Source of the DNA: Sphaerospermopsis sp. SIO1G1
Lineage (GTDB): Bacteria > Cyanobacteriota > Cyanobacteriia > Cyanobacteriales > Nostocaceae
Direction of reading: 5' to 3'
NCBI GenBank assembly: GCA_010672785.1
Contig: JAAHFX010000003.1
Location: forward strand, 1-64,000
DNA length: 64,000 nucleotides
In this document: in pieces, positions 47,552 through 57,334 of the stretch
How the letters are laid out: each line of letters starts with the position of its first letter
Position numbering within the stretch: the stretch's first letter is position 1
Program-made: the position numbers and the translations under genes
The notes under the pieces: model-generated
Databases searched by the model: none
What the model was told of the DNA's origin: nothing
What the model saw: the letters and a program-made list of their open reading frames with translations, nothing else

Positions 47552-47631
47552 ACTGCAAAAAACTGGAACTTAATAAATAGAGATCGCATCCCATGAGATA
47601 AAATAATTAATATCGAAAAAAAGCTGAAAAT

Positions 47632-47904
47632 ATGACCATTCATCAACCCCGCTATAGTAAAGAAGAATTTGCCCAAATCGGTGATCAAATCTACGAAACA
47701 CAAATACGCTCAAAAATAGAAACAGATAATCAAGGAAAAATTGTAGCTATAGATATTGAAACTGGAGATTTTGAAATTGATGTGAGTGAAATAGCAGCTT
47801 GCGATCGCCTAGAATCTCGTCACCCTGATGCACAAATTTGGATGGTTCGCATTGGTTCTCGTTATGTGCGTCGCTTCGGTGGCAGAAATAAAATATCTAT
47901 ATGA
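47632..47904 (+). CDS. Hypothetical 90-residue protein paired with retropepsin-like gene
   Basis: Not a named family to me. The centre KIVAIDIETGDFEIDVSEIA, then PDAQIWMVRIGSRYVRRFGG, is found in short cyanobacterial proteins that precede clan AA protease-like genes. Its stop overlaps the next start by four bases (ATGA), so the two are coupled. Antitoxin-like size and coupling suggest a regulatory or partner role; this is inference only. Confidence 0.65.
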   Translation: MTIHQPRYSKEEFAQIGDQIYETQIRSKIETDNQGKIVAIDIETGDFEIDVSEIAACDRLESRHPDAQIWMVRIGSRYVRRFGGRNKISI

Positions 47905-48278
47905 TTACAGGAATTGTAAACGCCGATTTAGATGCAATTATACCACTGATAATTTTTGGATCAGATAGCAAAGTTTCCAGACAAAATGCAGTTATAGATA
48001 CAGGTTTTAATGGTTGGCTTTCATTACCAAATAATTTAATTAATCAGTTAAATTTAAGATGGAAAAGACGAGGACGCGCTATTCTTGGTGATGGAAGTGA
48101 ATGTGTTTTTAATGTTTACGAAGCAGTGATAATTTGGGATGGAGTTCCTATCAAAATTCCCATTGATGAAGCAGAGTCAGAACCTCTAGTGGGAATGTCA
48201 TTAATGCAAGGATATCAATTGATAATTCAAGTCTTTGCAGGTGGTAGTGTAGAACTACGAAAAATAAATACAGTCTAA
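47901..48278 (+). CDS. Clan AA aspartic protease (retropepsin-like)
   Basis: 125 residues. The active-site motif is AVIDTGFNGWLSLP near residues 31-44 (Asp-Thr-Gly), and the later LVGMSLMQGYQLIIQV supplies the hydrophobic-hydrophobic-Gly flap-end motif. Such small proteins would work as homodimers, as retroviral proteases do. Substrate unknown; pairing with the 90-residue gene suggests a two-protein module, possibly a defence or toxin-antitoxin-like unit. Confidence 0.85.
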   Translation: MITGIVNADLDAIIPLIIFGSDSKVSRQNAVIDTGFNGWLSLPNNLINQLNLRWKRRGRAILGDGSECVFNVYEAVIIWDGVPIKIPIDEAESEPLVGMSLMQGYQLIIQVFAGGSVELRKINTV

Positions 48279-48349
48279 AGTCTCACATGAGATAAACTAG
48301 AAAAAAGCAATATCAATTTATTATCCTGCTTAATATTTAGGAGTTAATA

Positions 48350-48583
48350 ATGCTGAATCAATTAGATCGCATTACTATTAATCCTCACCTTTGTTTAGGA
48401 CAACCAACAATTAGAGGAATGCGTATTACTGTAGCTTTTATTCTCAAATTACTAGCCGGCAAACTTTCAATTGAAGACATTTTAGCAGCTTATCCAGAAT
48501 TAGAGGAAGAAGATATTAGACAAGCTCTCAACTATGCAGCTTGGACAGTTTCAGATAAAATTACTACCATTCCTTCAGCATGA
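48350..48583 (+). CDS. DUF433 antitoxin-like protein
   Basis: 77 residues with the DUF433 pattern: DRITINPHLCLGQPTIRGMR, then ITVAFILKLLAGKLSIEDIL and YPELEEEDIRQALNYAAW. This HTH-like family is the antitoxin half of modules whose toxin is a DUF5615 PIN-like protein. No such gene follows; the next gene is Uma2 on the other strand 12 bases away. So it is an orphan copy or a broken pair. GGAG stands 10 bases before the ATG. Confidence 0.9.
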   Translation: MLNQLDRITINPHLCLGQPTIRGMRITVAFILKLLAGKLSIEDILAAYPELEEEDIRQALNYAAWTVSDKITTIPSA

Positions 48584-48595
48584 ATAAGATGAGCT

Positions 48596-49174
48596 TTATT
48601 TTTCTAGTTCCAAGTTCAAATTGCGATAGACTTGTTCAATAGGAAAACTAAGATTAATACTTTTGAGTTGGATAGTATCACCTGGTTTGTAGTTAATAAT
48701 TAACCAGTCTCCAGAATCGTTTTTATGATAAAGATCCATTTCTACGCTAGTAGAACTAACTAGAAGATAATCTCTTAATTCTGGATTATTTTGATACATT
48801 CTAAATTTACCACCTCTGTCGTAAGCCTCCGTACTTTTTGATAAAACCTCAACAATTAAACAGGGATAAGTAATATGTTTAGTAGAGTTTTTATCCCGTT
48901 CATCGCAGGTAACACTAACATCTGGATAGGTGTAGTGATTTGTGCCGACAATGTTAACTTTGATATCTGAATTTCCAGTAATACAACCTGTATTTTCTAG
49001 GTGGCTGTCAAACATTGCTGTAAAGCGAATAGCTATCCGTCCATGATTAACACTGCCGCCACTCATGGCATAGACTTGTCCGTCAATTAGTTCATGTTTT
49101 TCTAGTTGCTGTTCTTCCCAAGCAAAGTATTCTTCTGGGGTGAAGTAGTGAGTATTGTCTTTAGCTGCAATCAT
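48596..49174 (-). CDS. Uma2 family (DUF820) nuclease-fold protein
   Basis: 192 residues with the standard Uma2 layout: HYFTPEEYFAWEEQQLEKHE, then DGQVYAMSGGSVNHG, YPDVSVTCDERDKNSTKHIT, and the PD-(D/E)XK-like CLIVEVLSKSTEAYDRGGKF (Glu and Lys). YLLVSSTSVEMDLYHKNDSG follows. It is the more typical of the two Uma2 genes in this window. Function unknown. Confidence 0.93.
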   Translation of the reverse strand: MIAAKDNTHYFTPEEYFAWEEQQLEKHELIDGQVYAMSGGSVNHGRIAIRFTAMFDSHLENTGCITGNSDIKVNIVGTNHYTYPDVSVTCDERDKNSTKHITYPCLIVEVLSKSTEAYDRGGKFRMYQNNPELRDYLLVSSTSVEMDLYHKNDSGDWLIINYKPGDTIQLKSINLSFPIEQVYRNLNLELEK

Positions 49175-49429
49175 GTGATAATTGGTAATTAGTAATTGTT
49201 TTATTGTATTCTATGTTTTCTTGTTCCTATGCAGCAAGAAAGAATTGTTTGCGATCGCCCTATTTCCAAAATCAAGTTATCAAAACCAACGAAGAATCCC
49301 TTTCACACTCTCTTATCTTCGCTTCCTTCGTTCCTTGGTGGTTCATTCCTTCTTCATAATTTTTATTTATTGAAAAAATCAAATGATACCTAGAGCAAGA
49401 AAAGCGATCGCTGATGTTTCTCTTCTAAA

Positions 49430-49627
49430 TTAACCATCCTCACTACCAAAAGTCACACAAGGGCTATCAATTTCTACCCCTGGGGTAAAAGAATTACAAA
49501 AAATCACATCAGCACAATTTACCCCCAACTCATCAGGATGGATACATTCCATCTGCACATAAAAAGCACATTCCTGACAAATACTTTGATTACAAATTGT
49601 TTGATTATCAATTATTTGTAATTCCAT
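49430..49627 (-). CDS. Small cysteine-rich hypothetical protein
   Basis: 65 residues with eight cysteines. The spacing CNQSICQECAFYVQMECIHP, then NCADVIFCNSF, suggests a metal- or cluster-binding fold; it resembles small cyanobacterial Cys-rich proteins without a named function. It ends 13 bases before the ctpB-like gene on the same strand, so these may be cotranscribed with ctpB first. Confidence 0.65.
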   Translation of the reverse strand: MELQIIDNQTICNQSICQECAFYVQMECIHPDELGVNCADVIFCNSFTPGVEIDSPCVTFGSEDG

Positions 49628-49640
49628 CTCTCTATATAAA

Positions 49641-50927
49641 TTAATTACTACCAGTATTCTGACTATTATCCCTAGCTCGTCTACCTAAAATTTCCACAGC
49701 TTTAGCATATTGCGGATCTTCCAAGGTAGCCAATTTCTCCCTTTCCTTTAACCATAACTCTTCTCGTTGAGCTTCAGTTAAATCAACAACCACATCTGGA
49801 TCAATGCCATGTTTGTTAATATCTTTACCACTAGGAGTATGATACTTGGCAATTGTCACTGCTAATCCTGAACCATCATCCAAAGGACGAACAGACTGAA
49901 CCAAACCTTTACCAAAAGTCTGCGTACCTACTATTGTAGCTCGTTTATTATCCTGTAAAGCGCCAGAGAGAATTTCACTTGCACTGGCTGATCCTTTGTC
50001 CACTAAAACTACCAAAGGTTTAGTTGTCAAAGCCCTACCTCTGGCAATTTCCTTGTCTTTATCACCTTGACGGTTGATAGTGGAAACAATTACACCTTTA
50101 TCTAACCACATTCCGGCAATTTCTACACTAGAGAATAATAAACCCCCAGGATTTCCACGTAAATCTAGAATATAACCAGATACTGTTTTCGCCTCTAGTT
50201 TTTTGATTGCATCTCTCATTTCCTTCCCAGCATTAGCACTGAATTGATTGAGACGAATGTACCCTAATTTACCTGCTGGGGTTTGTTTTTCTGAAAATTT
50301 AACTGGATGAATTTCAATTCGCGCTCTTGTGATTTCAAATACTCTTTCCTGACCATCTCTGAGAATAGTTAATTTAACTTTAGTTCCTATTTCACCTCGG
50401 ATTAAAGATACAGCTTCATTTGTATCCATTCCTTTGGTGCTTTTACCGTCAATTTTTGTAATGATATCTTTAGCTAAAATACCAGTCTTAAAAGCAGGGG
50501 TATCTTCAATTGGTGCTATCACAATTAGCTGTTTAGTTTTTTCATCTTGGCTAATAGTAATGCCAACACCTGTTAACTCTCCAGAGGTATCAACCTGCAT
50601 ATTCTTAAATTCCTCTGGATCCATAAACCTGGTGTATGGATCTTCTAGCCTTTTCAGCATTTCTCGGATAGACTTGTAAGCTTCTTCCTGATTACTATAG
50701 GACTTGCTTAAATATTCTTTACGAACAGCTTGCCAATCTACTTGATTAAAAGTCCCGTCTACATAATGACGGTAAACTATCTGCCAAACCTCGTCTACTA
50801 ATTCTTTCGGACTTTCTTTAAAAAGAGCTTGACCACGGGGAGAATGAATACCAAGGCCTGTAACCGCAATTGTAGAAAGCGTAACTGCTGTAGCACCTAA
50901 AACAAGTCTACTTTTTGTAATCACCAT
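49641..50927 (-). CDS. ctpB: Carboxyl-terminal processing protease, S41 family
   Basis: About 428 residues from ATG 50927 (MVITKSRLVLGATAVTLSTI). A longer frame to 51038 is encoded by GGTAATT heptamers and is rejected. The N-terminus is a signal/anchor, so it acts in the lumen or periplasm. A PDZ domain spans roughly 95-180 (GELTGVGITISQDEKTKQLI, then KIDGKSTKGMDTNEA). The catalytic Ser is in KGSASASEILSGAL and the catalytic Lys in FGKGLVQSV. CtpA relatives mature the D1 protein of photosystem II; which cyanobacterial Ctp paralogue this is rests on my memory of CtpB. Confidence 0.88.
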   Translation of the reverse strand: MVITKSRLVLGATAVTLSTIAVTGLGIHSPRGQALFKESPKELVDEVWQIVYRHYVDGTFNQVDWQAVRKEYLSKSYSNQEEAYKSIREMLKRLEDPYTRFMDPEEFKNMQVDTSGELTGVGITISQDEKTKQLIVIAPIEDTPAFKTGILAKDIITKIDGKSTKGMDTNEAVSLIRGEIGTKVKLTILRDGQERVFEITRARIEIHPVKFSEKQTPAGKLGYIRLNQFSANAGKEMRDAIKKLEAKTVSGYILDLRGNPGGLLFSSVEIAGMWLDKGVIVSTINRQGDKDKEIARGRALTTKPLVVLVDKGSASASEILSGALQDNKRATIVGTQTFGKGLVQSVRPLDDGSGLAVTIAKYHTPSGKDINKHGIDPDVVVDLTEAQREELWLKEREKLATLEDPQYAKAVEILGRRARDNSQNTGSN

Positions 50928-51136
50928 AATGACATCTGTGTCAGAGGGAAAATTTATGATCAGTATGCCCAATTTAACACAGGAATTGGTAATTGGTAAT
51001 TGGTAATTGGTAATTGGTGATTGGTGATTGGGTAGCAATTAGGGGTTGCAGCAAAAAGTTTTGTCGTGGTCACAGGTGACTCTTGACAGTTTCAAGAGTT
51101 GGATAGGAGAAGTTTTCCGTTTTAATCCAATTTAAA

Positions 51137-51232
51137 TGCACGGTTTTCAAGTGACTGCCACTTAAAAGCTTGCACTTTTTTGATTTCGAGAGATTGATAA
51201 AGTAGCTTTTCAGTTCTCTCCTTGCACCCTAC
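51137..51232 (+). repeat. Two-hairpin dispersed repeat, family R2 (copy C)
   Basis: Contains ATGCACGGTTTTCAA, then AAAGCTTGCACTTTTTTG and the GAGAGATTGATAAAG/TTCTCTC hairpin. Its right end (about 51210-51232) overlaps the 3' end of the FHA kinase gene and supplies its stop codon and last residues (GRVQGEN). Confidence 0.7.
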
Positions 51233-52562
51233 CTAATGCCTCTTTAAATTCTCCTGCACTTTGAAAGTATATCTGTGGTTTTTCTGTTAAAGCTAAATCT
51301 ATTACCTCAGCCAACTTTTCTGGAATACTATGATCACGCTCACGAATAGGTACAGGCTGATTATTTAAAACGCTACTCCAAGGATCACGATCAAAATCAC
51401 GAGGGAATTTTCCTGTTAACATATTATATAAACAAGCAGCACTAGCCCAAACATCAACTTCTGGTAAGGAATGTTTAAAATCTAAAACTTGTTGACGAGG
51501 CATAAATACAGGATTTCCCATTTTTGTTCCTGTAAAAGTTTGTCCACTTAACCCTGCTAAATCAAAAGCTTTTGCTAAACCATAATCACCAATTTTCGCT
51601 ACCATTTGACCATCTTTTTTAGTAATAAAAATATTATTAGGTTTTAAATCTCGATGTACTAAACCTGTACCTTTTCCTAATCTACCATCTGCTAATCTCA
51701 CATAAGGAATTTCTGCATTATGGGCATATTCTAAACCATCAAGAACTTGCAGAATGATATCTACTGCAATATTAACCGGTAAACTTCCCCCCAACTTTTC
51801 CATTAAATCCCAAACATCACCACCTTCGCAATATTCCATTGTGAAGAAAAAGGTATTTTCCGCAAACCCATAATCCAAAAGTTCCACGACGTTGGGATGT
51901 TGCAAACATTTGGTATTTTCCGTTTCCCTTAAAAACATTCTCACACCCTGTTCTGTAGCTGCAACTGCGGGTAACATAATTTTCAAAGCTACGAGTTTTT
52001 GAGTTTTTTGATGTTGGGCTAAAAAGACTTCTCCACATCCACCTTCACCCAATGATTTAAGTATTTGATAATGGGAAATTTTCTGGAGATTTTGATTACC
52101 TTGATCAGCCAGGTTGAGGAGATTTTTAATAATGTCTAAAAAGTTAAGCTTTTGATTTTCTGAAGGTTTGGGAAGATGGGGCGTTTTCTGTCTTTCTACC
52201 TCTGCTTCTACCGCAATATTAAAAATGATATCACCGATTTGTACTTGATCTTGATTTTCTAAATCATATTCTGGAAACCCATTTTTTGCAGCTTGCTCTG
52301 GAGTTTCATCCGCTTTTCTTTGACCAATAATTTTACTGTTAATATAAGTTCCGTTTAAACTTCCTAAATCTCTAATTCTAATTTCTGGGGGATTGATATC
52401 TAATAAACAATGATAACGGGAAACTTTCATATCAATATTATCAGCAATTTGCAATGTGCAATCATCGTTTCTACCGATAATACAAGTGCTGCGGTGATCA
52501 AATTTATATTGTTTTCCTGAGAGTTTCCCTGTAGTGATGGTGAGGGTAACAGTGGATGACAT
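51210..52562 (-). CDS. FHA domain Ser/Thr protein kinase
   Basis: 450 residues. An N-terminal FHA domain (GRNDDCTLQIADNIDMKVSR, then YHCLLDINPPEIRIRDLGSL and NGTYINSKIIGQ), about residues 30-80, binds phosphothreonine. The Hanks-type kinase follows, with GEGGCGEVFLAQH (near 172), VALKIML, EYCEGGDVWDLMEKLGG, HRDLKPNNIF (near 304) and IGDYGLAKAFD (Asp-Tyr-Gly in place of the usual Asp-Phe-Gly). Its C-terminus is read from a repeat element. No membrane segment; likely a soluble signalling kinase. Confidence 0.94.
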   Translation of the reverse strand: MSSTVTLTITTGKLSGKQYKFDHRSTCIIGRNDDCTLQIADNIDMKVSRYHCLLDINPPEIRIRDLGSLNGTYINSKIIGQRKADETPEQAAKNGFPEYDLENQDQVQIGDIIFNIAVEAEVERQKTPHLPKPSENQKLNFLDIIKNLLNLADQGNQNLQKISHYQILKSLGEGGCGEVFLAQHQKTQKLVALKIMLPAVAATEQGVRMFLRETENTKCLQHPNVVELLDYGFAENTFFFTMEYCEGGDVWDLMEKLGGSLPVNIAVDIILQVLDGLEYAHNAEIPYVRLADGRLGKGTGLVHRDLKPNNIFITKKDGQMVAKIGDYGLAKAFDLAGLSGQTFTGTKMGNPVFMPRQQVLDFKHSLPEVDVWASAACLYNMLTGKFPRDFDRDPWSSVLNNQPVPIRERDHSIPEKLAEVIDLALTEKPQIYFQSAGEFKEALGRVQGEN

Positions 52563-53417
52563 TTTTTCGGTTGTTGATTTTGGATTTCCGTTAATATTAT
52601 ATGTGGTTTGTGCCTTTTTTTGCTCACGCAGAGTCGCAGAGTCGCAGAGAGAATATGAGTTATTTGGATGTGATTTGAAAAAAAGGTTTTTTGCAATAAA
52701 GGGGGGTAAATTCTCATTATTATTGAGAATGGTGTCAATAATTTAACGTTTTTTGGTGATTTCAGCTTGGGGGGTTGACAGTGTTCTGAGTTTTTGCTAC
52801 TGTAATGGTATATCTAGAAATCCGTGCGCGCCATATATATAGGGTTTTTAGATAATAGGTTTTGAATTTAGGTTTTAAATTATTAAAGTTGGGATTTTCA
52901 GGATTTTTTTTGTCTGAATTAGGATGTCCAGGATTTGAGGATGTACAGGATATTATTGAATGATTTTTTTTGGAAGTTTGGTATTTTTCAGGATGTTTTT
53001 GAATGATTGTTTTTGAATAATTTACACCATCTAAAAATTACCATCCTGTAAATCCTATCATCCTGGTTATCCTGATTCTGACAAATACAAATTTCACTAC
53101 CAAACAAACCATCTATAAATCATCATCCTGTAAATCCTATAATCCTGGTTATCCTGATTCTGACAAAAAACTTTGACTTTTGACTTCCCGAAAGGTGTTC
53201 TGTTTCTGACAATATCAATGGTGCGTTACGTCGCGTATTTCATTTATTCGTTCATTTTATAATCTTTCAACGCTCCTAACGCACCCTACAGACTAACGCA
53301 CCCTACAGACTTTCTGACTTCCCCCAGAGTACCAGGTAATCAAAACCCAGAACCCGCAAGACTTCGTGGAAAATCACCTATTAATAAATCTTCATAATTT
53401 TATGTAACCCTTAAATG
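52563..53417. other. 855-bp gene-free interval of mixed repeats
   Basis: Contains AATCAGGAT-type repeats at 52909-52952 (forward) and 53042-53083, 53124-53165 (reverse, ATCCTGTAAATCCTATCATC). An AACGCACCCTACAGACT unit is doubled at about 53277-53310. CGCAGAGTCGCAGAGTCGCA occurs near 52627. No credible gene or RNA. Confidence 0.65.
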
Positions 53418-54863
53418 TTACAGTTTACAAGTCTCGACGCGAGAGAAGACACACAAACCCACCGAACAAATTTGAATCGTCATCAAACAATAATCATCTA
53501 AGTAATCACCCATATAACAACATGGGAGGTGGCCTTCTGGTGCTTTTATATCATAAGTAATATTTCTGTAAGACTTAAAGCTTCCTCTTTTTCTCCATCC
53601 TACCTTGTCTCCGAACTTATCCCAGATTTCAGGGTTTTTTATTCTCGTTCCCCCAAAACTCTGATAAATCCGTTTCTGTACAGAAAACCCAAACTTACCA
53701 TTACTGTATTTTACCCACAACTGGTCAATAGTTCGCAGGTCGGTACAGGGAAAATTATTAATACTATTAACATCTAACCAACTTTCCTTTTCCCGTTTTG
53801 CAACTGCTAACATTACCCTTCGTGTTTCCACATCCGCTTCCTTCCATCTTCCAGCTTTTAATAAATCCCGCAGTTTTCTATAATCCATTCCTACATCGGA
53901 ATTTAATTCTACCTCTGGATTATTTGGTGGTGTGTGTAGAGACGTTCCATGGAACGTCTCTACATTGTTAATGGGTTGTTGAATATTCAGATTAAGGGGT
54001 TGTTGAATACCGAAATTAACAACAGGTTTAGCTAATAAACCCAACAACTCCCGAAACTCCCGTACAGTTTGCGGACGGTTTTGGGGTTCTAACTCCATCC
54101 CTTTGAGAATAGCAGCATTTACCTTATCACTAATTTTAGGATTATATTTTTGTGGAGGTTTTAAAGGTACATCATCTTCAGCACGATAATTAGCAGGAAT
54201 GGGAACTCTCAGAGTTAATAAAGTGTACAACGTCCCAGCTAAAGCATAAACATCAGTATAATAACCAAAGTCTCCCCGTCGTTGATACTGTTCTATGGGT
54301 GCATAACCTTCGGTTTTGGTCGCAGTCATGCTTCTAATTCTTCCCGGTTGAAATTCTCGCGCTAACCCAAAATCAATTAATACCGCTTCTTTGGTTTCCC
54401 GTCGCAGTAAAATATTACTGGGTTTGACATCCCGGTGTAAAAGTCCTCGTTCATGAACCACTTCTAACGCTTGGCCAATTTGGTCAATGTAACTCAATGC
54501 TTCCGTCTCTGACAAATAGCCATTTTCATTAGTATATTCTTCCGTATATTTTTCCAAATCATCCCCTTCGATATATTCCATGACTATGGTTTGCAGTTCA
54601 TTTTCCGAGAAGATATCGTAAACTTCGACTACATGGGGATGATGACATCTAGCTAATGATAATGCTTCCTGTCTAAATCTTTTTTGTCTGTCTGCAAAGT
54701 CTGGTTGTTGACGTTGTTCGCGGTTGAGAGTTTTAATAACTACTAATCGCTGTTCTTCTGTATCTTCCGCTAAATAGGTTTCACCAAAGCCACCGCCACC
54801 GATGACTTTTTTAATGATATACTGTCCGTTCTGTAATGTGGTGTTAGGTGTCCAGGCTTGCAT
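53418..54863 (-). CDS. Ser/Thr protein kinase with C-terminal GUN4 domain
   Basis: 481 residues. The kinase domain spans about 10-270: GGGGFGETYLAEDTEEQRLV, VIKTLNRE, EYIEGDDLEKYTEEY, HRDVKPSNILLRRETKEAVL and DFGLAREFQPG. After a linker, a GUN4 domain runs from about 325 to the end (GMDYRKLRDLLKAGRWKEAD, then ETRRVMLAVAKREKESWLDV, NNFPCTDLRTIDQLWVKYS, GKFGFSVQKRIYQ). GUN4 binds Mg-porphyrins and stimulates Mg chelatase; the fusion suggests tetrapyrrole-linked phosphorylation. A 28-bp palindrome lies in the linker. Two tandem LNIQQP-like units (NFGIQQPLNLNIQQPINN) precede it. Confidence 0.94.
   Translation of the reverse strand: MQAWTPNTTLQNGQYIIKKVIGGGGFGETYLAEDTEEQRLVVIKTLNREQRQQPDFADRQKRFRQEALSLARCHHPHVVEVYDIFSENELQTIVMEYIEGDDLEKYTEEYTNENGYLSETEALSYIDQIGQALEVVHERGLLHRDVKPSNILLRRETKEAVLIDFGLAREFQPGRIRSMTATKTEGYAPIEQYQRRGDFGYYTDVYALAGTLYTLLTLRVPIPANYRAEDDVPLKPPQKYNPKISDKVNAAILKGMELEPQNRPQTVREFRELLGLLAKPVVNFGIQQPLNLNIQQPINNVETFHGTSLHTPPNNPEVELNSDVGMDYRKLRDLLKAGRWKEADVETRRVMLAVAKREKESWLDVNSINNFPCTDLRTIDQLWVKYSNGKFGFSVQKRIYQSFGGTRIKNPEIWDKFGDKVGWRKRGSFKSYRNITYDIKAPEGHLPCCYMGDYLDDYCLMTIQICSVGLCVFSRVETCKL
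53936..53963. repeat. Perfect 28-bp palindrome inside the kinase-GUN4 gene
   Basis: GTAGAGACGTTCC and GGAACGTCTCTAC are exact inverse complements meeting at an ATGG-type centre (CCATGG). It encodes the VETFHGTSLH part of the linker on the minus strand. This motif is a widespread palindrome in cyanobacterial genomes, usually between genes; here it sits in frame in a coding region. Confidence 0.9.
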
Positions 54864-55282
54864 GGTGTCTGAATCAAGATTCTCAGAGGAATTATATTAC
54901 ACAGGGTATCAAAATTTTTTGAGTTTGTCTGAGTTTAGTCTCACGCAAAGACGCAAAGACGCAAAGAAAATAATCTGTTAAACATCCACGTTTATTTGCG
55001 TTCATCTGCGTTTGACTATTTCATAACATCAAAGAAGTTGTTCATAAACCCACAGTGGAATCTTTAATAACGAGCGATCGCCAAAAAACAAAAATCTCTT
55101 TCCCTCTGCGTCCTCTGCGCCTCTGCGGTTCATTCAAAACCCTATATATATTGGCCCCACAGATTCCCACTCATAACATAAGTGTACAACAAACATCTCA
55201 CCTTGTCAAGTCGAAAAAAATTCTATCAAAATAACTGACAACTGACAACTGATAACTGATAACTGATAACTGCTAACTGAAA
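54864..55282. other. Gene-free interval with heptamers and CGCAAAGA repeats
   Basis: GACGCAAAGACGCAAAGACG is a small tandem at about 54944-54965. A HIP1 octamer is at about 55073. AACTGAT/AACTGAC heptamers fill 55231-55281 up to the ispG stop. No gene. Confidence 0.65.
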
Positions 55283-56554
55283 CTAAGGATCTACCCAACG
55301 TCCATCAACTTTAATTAAATTAATCAACTCCTCCACACCTTGATCCTCTGGAACTTTTTTAATCTCTTCCCGGCCTCGGTACAAAGAAATAAACCCAGGA
55401 TTTTTACCCACATAACCATAGTCAGCATCGGCCATCTCTCCAGGGCCATTAACAATACAACCCATCACCGCAATATCTAAACCAGTTAAATGTTTGGTAG
55501 CTTCCCGGACTTTATGTAACACTTCCTCCAAATTAAACAAAGTTCTTCCACAGGAAGGACAAGCTACATACTCAACCATCGTTTTCCGCAAACCTAAAGC
55601 TTGCAGAATGCTGTAACATACAGGAATTTCCTTTTCTGGAGATTCTGTCAAAGATACACGAATAGTATCACCAATACCATCAGCTAATAATGTAGCTATT
55701 CCAGCTGTAGATTTAATTCGGCCATATTCCCCATCTCCCGCTTCCGTTACACCTAAATGTAAAGGATATTCCATCCCTAAATCATCCATCCGCTTGGCCA
55801 TTAACCGATAAGCAGCTAACATCACCGGAACTCGTGAAGCTTTCATAGAAATCACAATGTTGTAAAAATCCAAAGATTCACAAATACGGATAAATTCTAA
55901 AGCAGACTCAACCATTCCTTCAGGAGTGTCACCATAGGTAAATAGCATTCTCTCAGCTAATGAACCGTGATTAACACCAATTCTCAAAGCTTTACCCTGA
56001 TCTCGGAGAGAAACCACCAAAGGTTCTAAAGTTTCCCGAATTTTCACCCCAATTTCATCAAATTCCGCTGGTGTGTATTCTGTACGGTTGGTATTGGGTT
56101 TTTCAAAGACGTACAAACCAGGATTAATACGGACTTTTTCTATATGTTTAGCAACTTCTAAGGCAATTTTCATACCGTTGTGATGGACATCAGCAACAAT
56201 AGGAACATCACGATAAGTTTGTTTTAATTTCTGTTTAATTTCTGCCAAAGCTTTGGCATGAGCCATACTAGGTACTGTAACTCGGACAATTTCGCAACCA
56301 ATTTCATGGAGACGACGAATAGCAGCAACAGAACCATCAATATCCAGGGTATCTTCATTAATCATTGACTGTACTACCACTGGATAACCCCCGCCAATGG
56401 TAACATCTCCTACCTGGACAGGACGAGTTTTACGGCGTTTAATGGTGGTGTCAAAGCTGGGTTGACTAGATGTAGTTTCGTTACTTTCAAGAATTGGCAG
56501 AGTTTGCATAGCCTCAACAGGTAGATTTTCTGTAGCTAAAATATCAGATTTCAA
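55283..56554 (-). CDS. ispG: 4-hydroxy-3-methylbut-2-enyl diphosphate synthase
   Basis: IspG (GcpE), the next-to-last enzyme of the MEP isoprenoid pathway, a [4Fe-4S] enzyme; cyanobacterial forms use ferredoxin. 423 residues. Family marks: [20 protein letters not shown] near residue 48-67, [27 protein letters not shown], and the cluster cysteines in [18 protein letters not shown] plus [20 protein letters not shown]. An N-terminal extension of about 30 residues ([16 protein letters not shown]) is not conserved. IspD of the same pathway is at 60.8-61.4 kb. Confidence 0.96.
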   Translation of the reverse strand: MKSDILATENLPVEAMQTLPILESNETTSSQPSFDTTIKRRKTRPVQVGDVTIGGGYPVVVQSMINEDTLDIDGSVAAIRRLHEIGCEIVRVTVPSMAHAKALAEIKQKLKQTYRDVPIVADVHHNGMKIALEVAKHIEKVRINPGLYVFEKPNTNRTEYTPAEFDEIGVKIRETLEPLVVSLRDQGKALRIGVNHGSLAERMLFTYGDTPEGMVESALEFIRICESLDFYNIVISMKASRVPVMLAAYRLMAKRMDDLGMEYPLHLGVTEAGDGEYGRIKSTAGIATLLADGIGDTIRVSLTESPEKEIPVCYSILQALGLRKTMVEYVACPSCGRTLFNLEEVLHKVREATKHLTGLDIAVMGCIVNGPGEMADADYGYVGKNPGFISLYRGREEIKKVPEDQGVEELINLIKVDGRWVDP

Positions 56555-56678
56555 AGAATTATATTTCTCAGATTGCCACAGTTAAGGCACTTTTGAACGA
56601 CAATCTCGTCATTTTTTTTATATCTCCTGTGGTGACACCCACCACCCTCAGTTGATTTCATTATAATTTGTATAAACC

Positions 56679-56769
56679 AGGACTTACGCAAAATCTACTT
56701 CAAATACCGTCATTGCGACGAAAGTAGGCAATCTCAAAACCCGATGTTTCATTAAAATGCGTAAGTCCC
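56679..56769. repeat. R5 MITE-like element (AGGACTTACGC ends)
   Basis: About 90 bp with ends AGGACTTACGC and GCGTAAGTCC. The interior TACCGTCATTGCGACGAAAG is shared with 62674-62763 and, diverged, with 24099-24186. Confidence 0.8.
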
Positions 56770-56880
56770 ATAAACGCTAGTCCCACAGTGCTAATTTTAT
56801 TTTGTGTTTTTATTTTCTATTTTTGTAATAATAACTTACATAAACTTAATATCAATGATTATCTCTACGGTTATCTACCC

Positions 56881-57105
56881 ATGACACAGAAAAAATTAAC
56901 TCTTCAGGAACTTGTAGAAGCAATTGAAGAACTAGAACTGGAAGAACAAGAAATACTTATGGAAATATTTAGTAAGCGTCTTAAAGAATACCGTCGTAAA
57001 GAACTAATAAAAGCATTTGAAGCGGCTCGTCAAAATTATGCAAATGCTGAAGTGGAAATTATTTCAGTAGCTGATTTACTAGCTGAGTTACGTAATAATA
57101 AGTAG
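56881..57105 (+). CDS. Small antitoxin-like hypothetical protein
   Basis: 74 residues from ATG 56881 (MTQKKLTLQELVEAIEEL). An earlier in-frame ATG at 56788 would add 31 hydrophobic residues before the conserved part and is unlikely. The pattern LTLQELVEAIEELELEEQEI, then EYRRKELIKAFEAARQNYAN and ISVADLLAELRNNK, resembles small cyanobacterial antitoxin-type proteins. No toxin follows: the next 200 bases are pyrimidine-rich repeat. Probably an orphan. Confidence 0.6.
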   Translation: MTQKKLTLQELVEAIEELELEEQEILMEIFSKRLKEYRRKELIKAFEAARQNYANAEVEIISVADLLAELRNNK

Positions 57106-57334
57106 GAAAATCAAAAATCCAGAGTCATCAATTCTTTATTAAGTAACCCAGCCAACATAATTGTACATATTGGTAAACAATTTGATAAACAATAGAACTG
57201 ACTGCATTTCTTACTTTTTCCCCGTTCCCTCTTCCCTATTTCTTACTTCTTCCCTGTTCCCTATTCCCTGCTCCCTATTTCCTCTTCCCTCTCCCCTAGT
57301 CTCAACAGATAACTTTCTGCTGCAAATTCTACTT

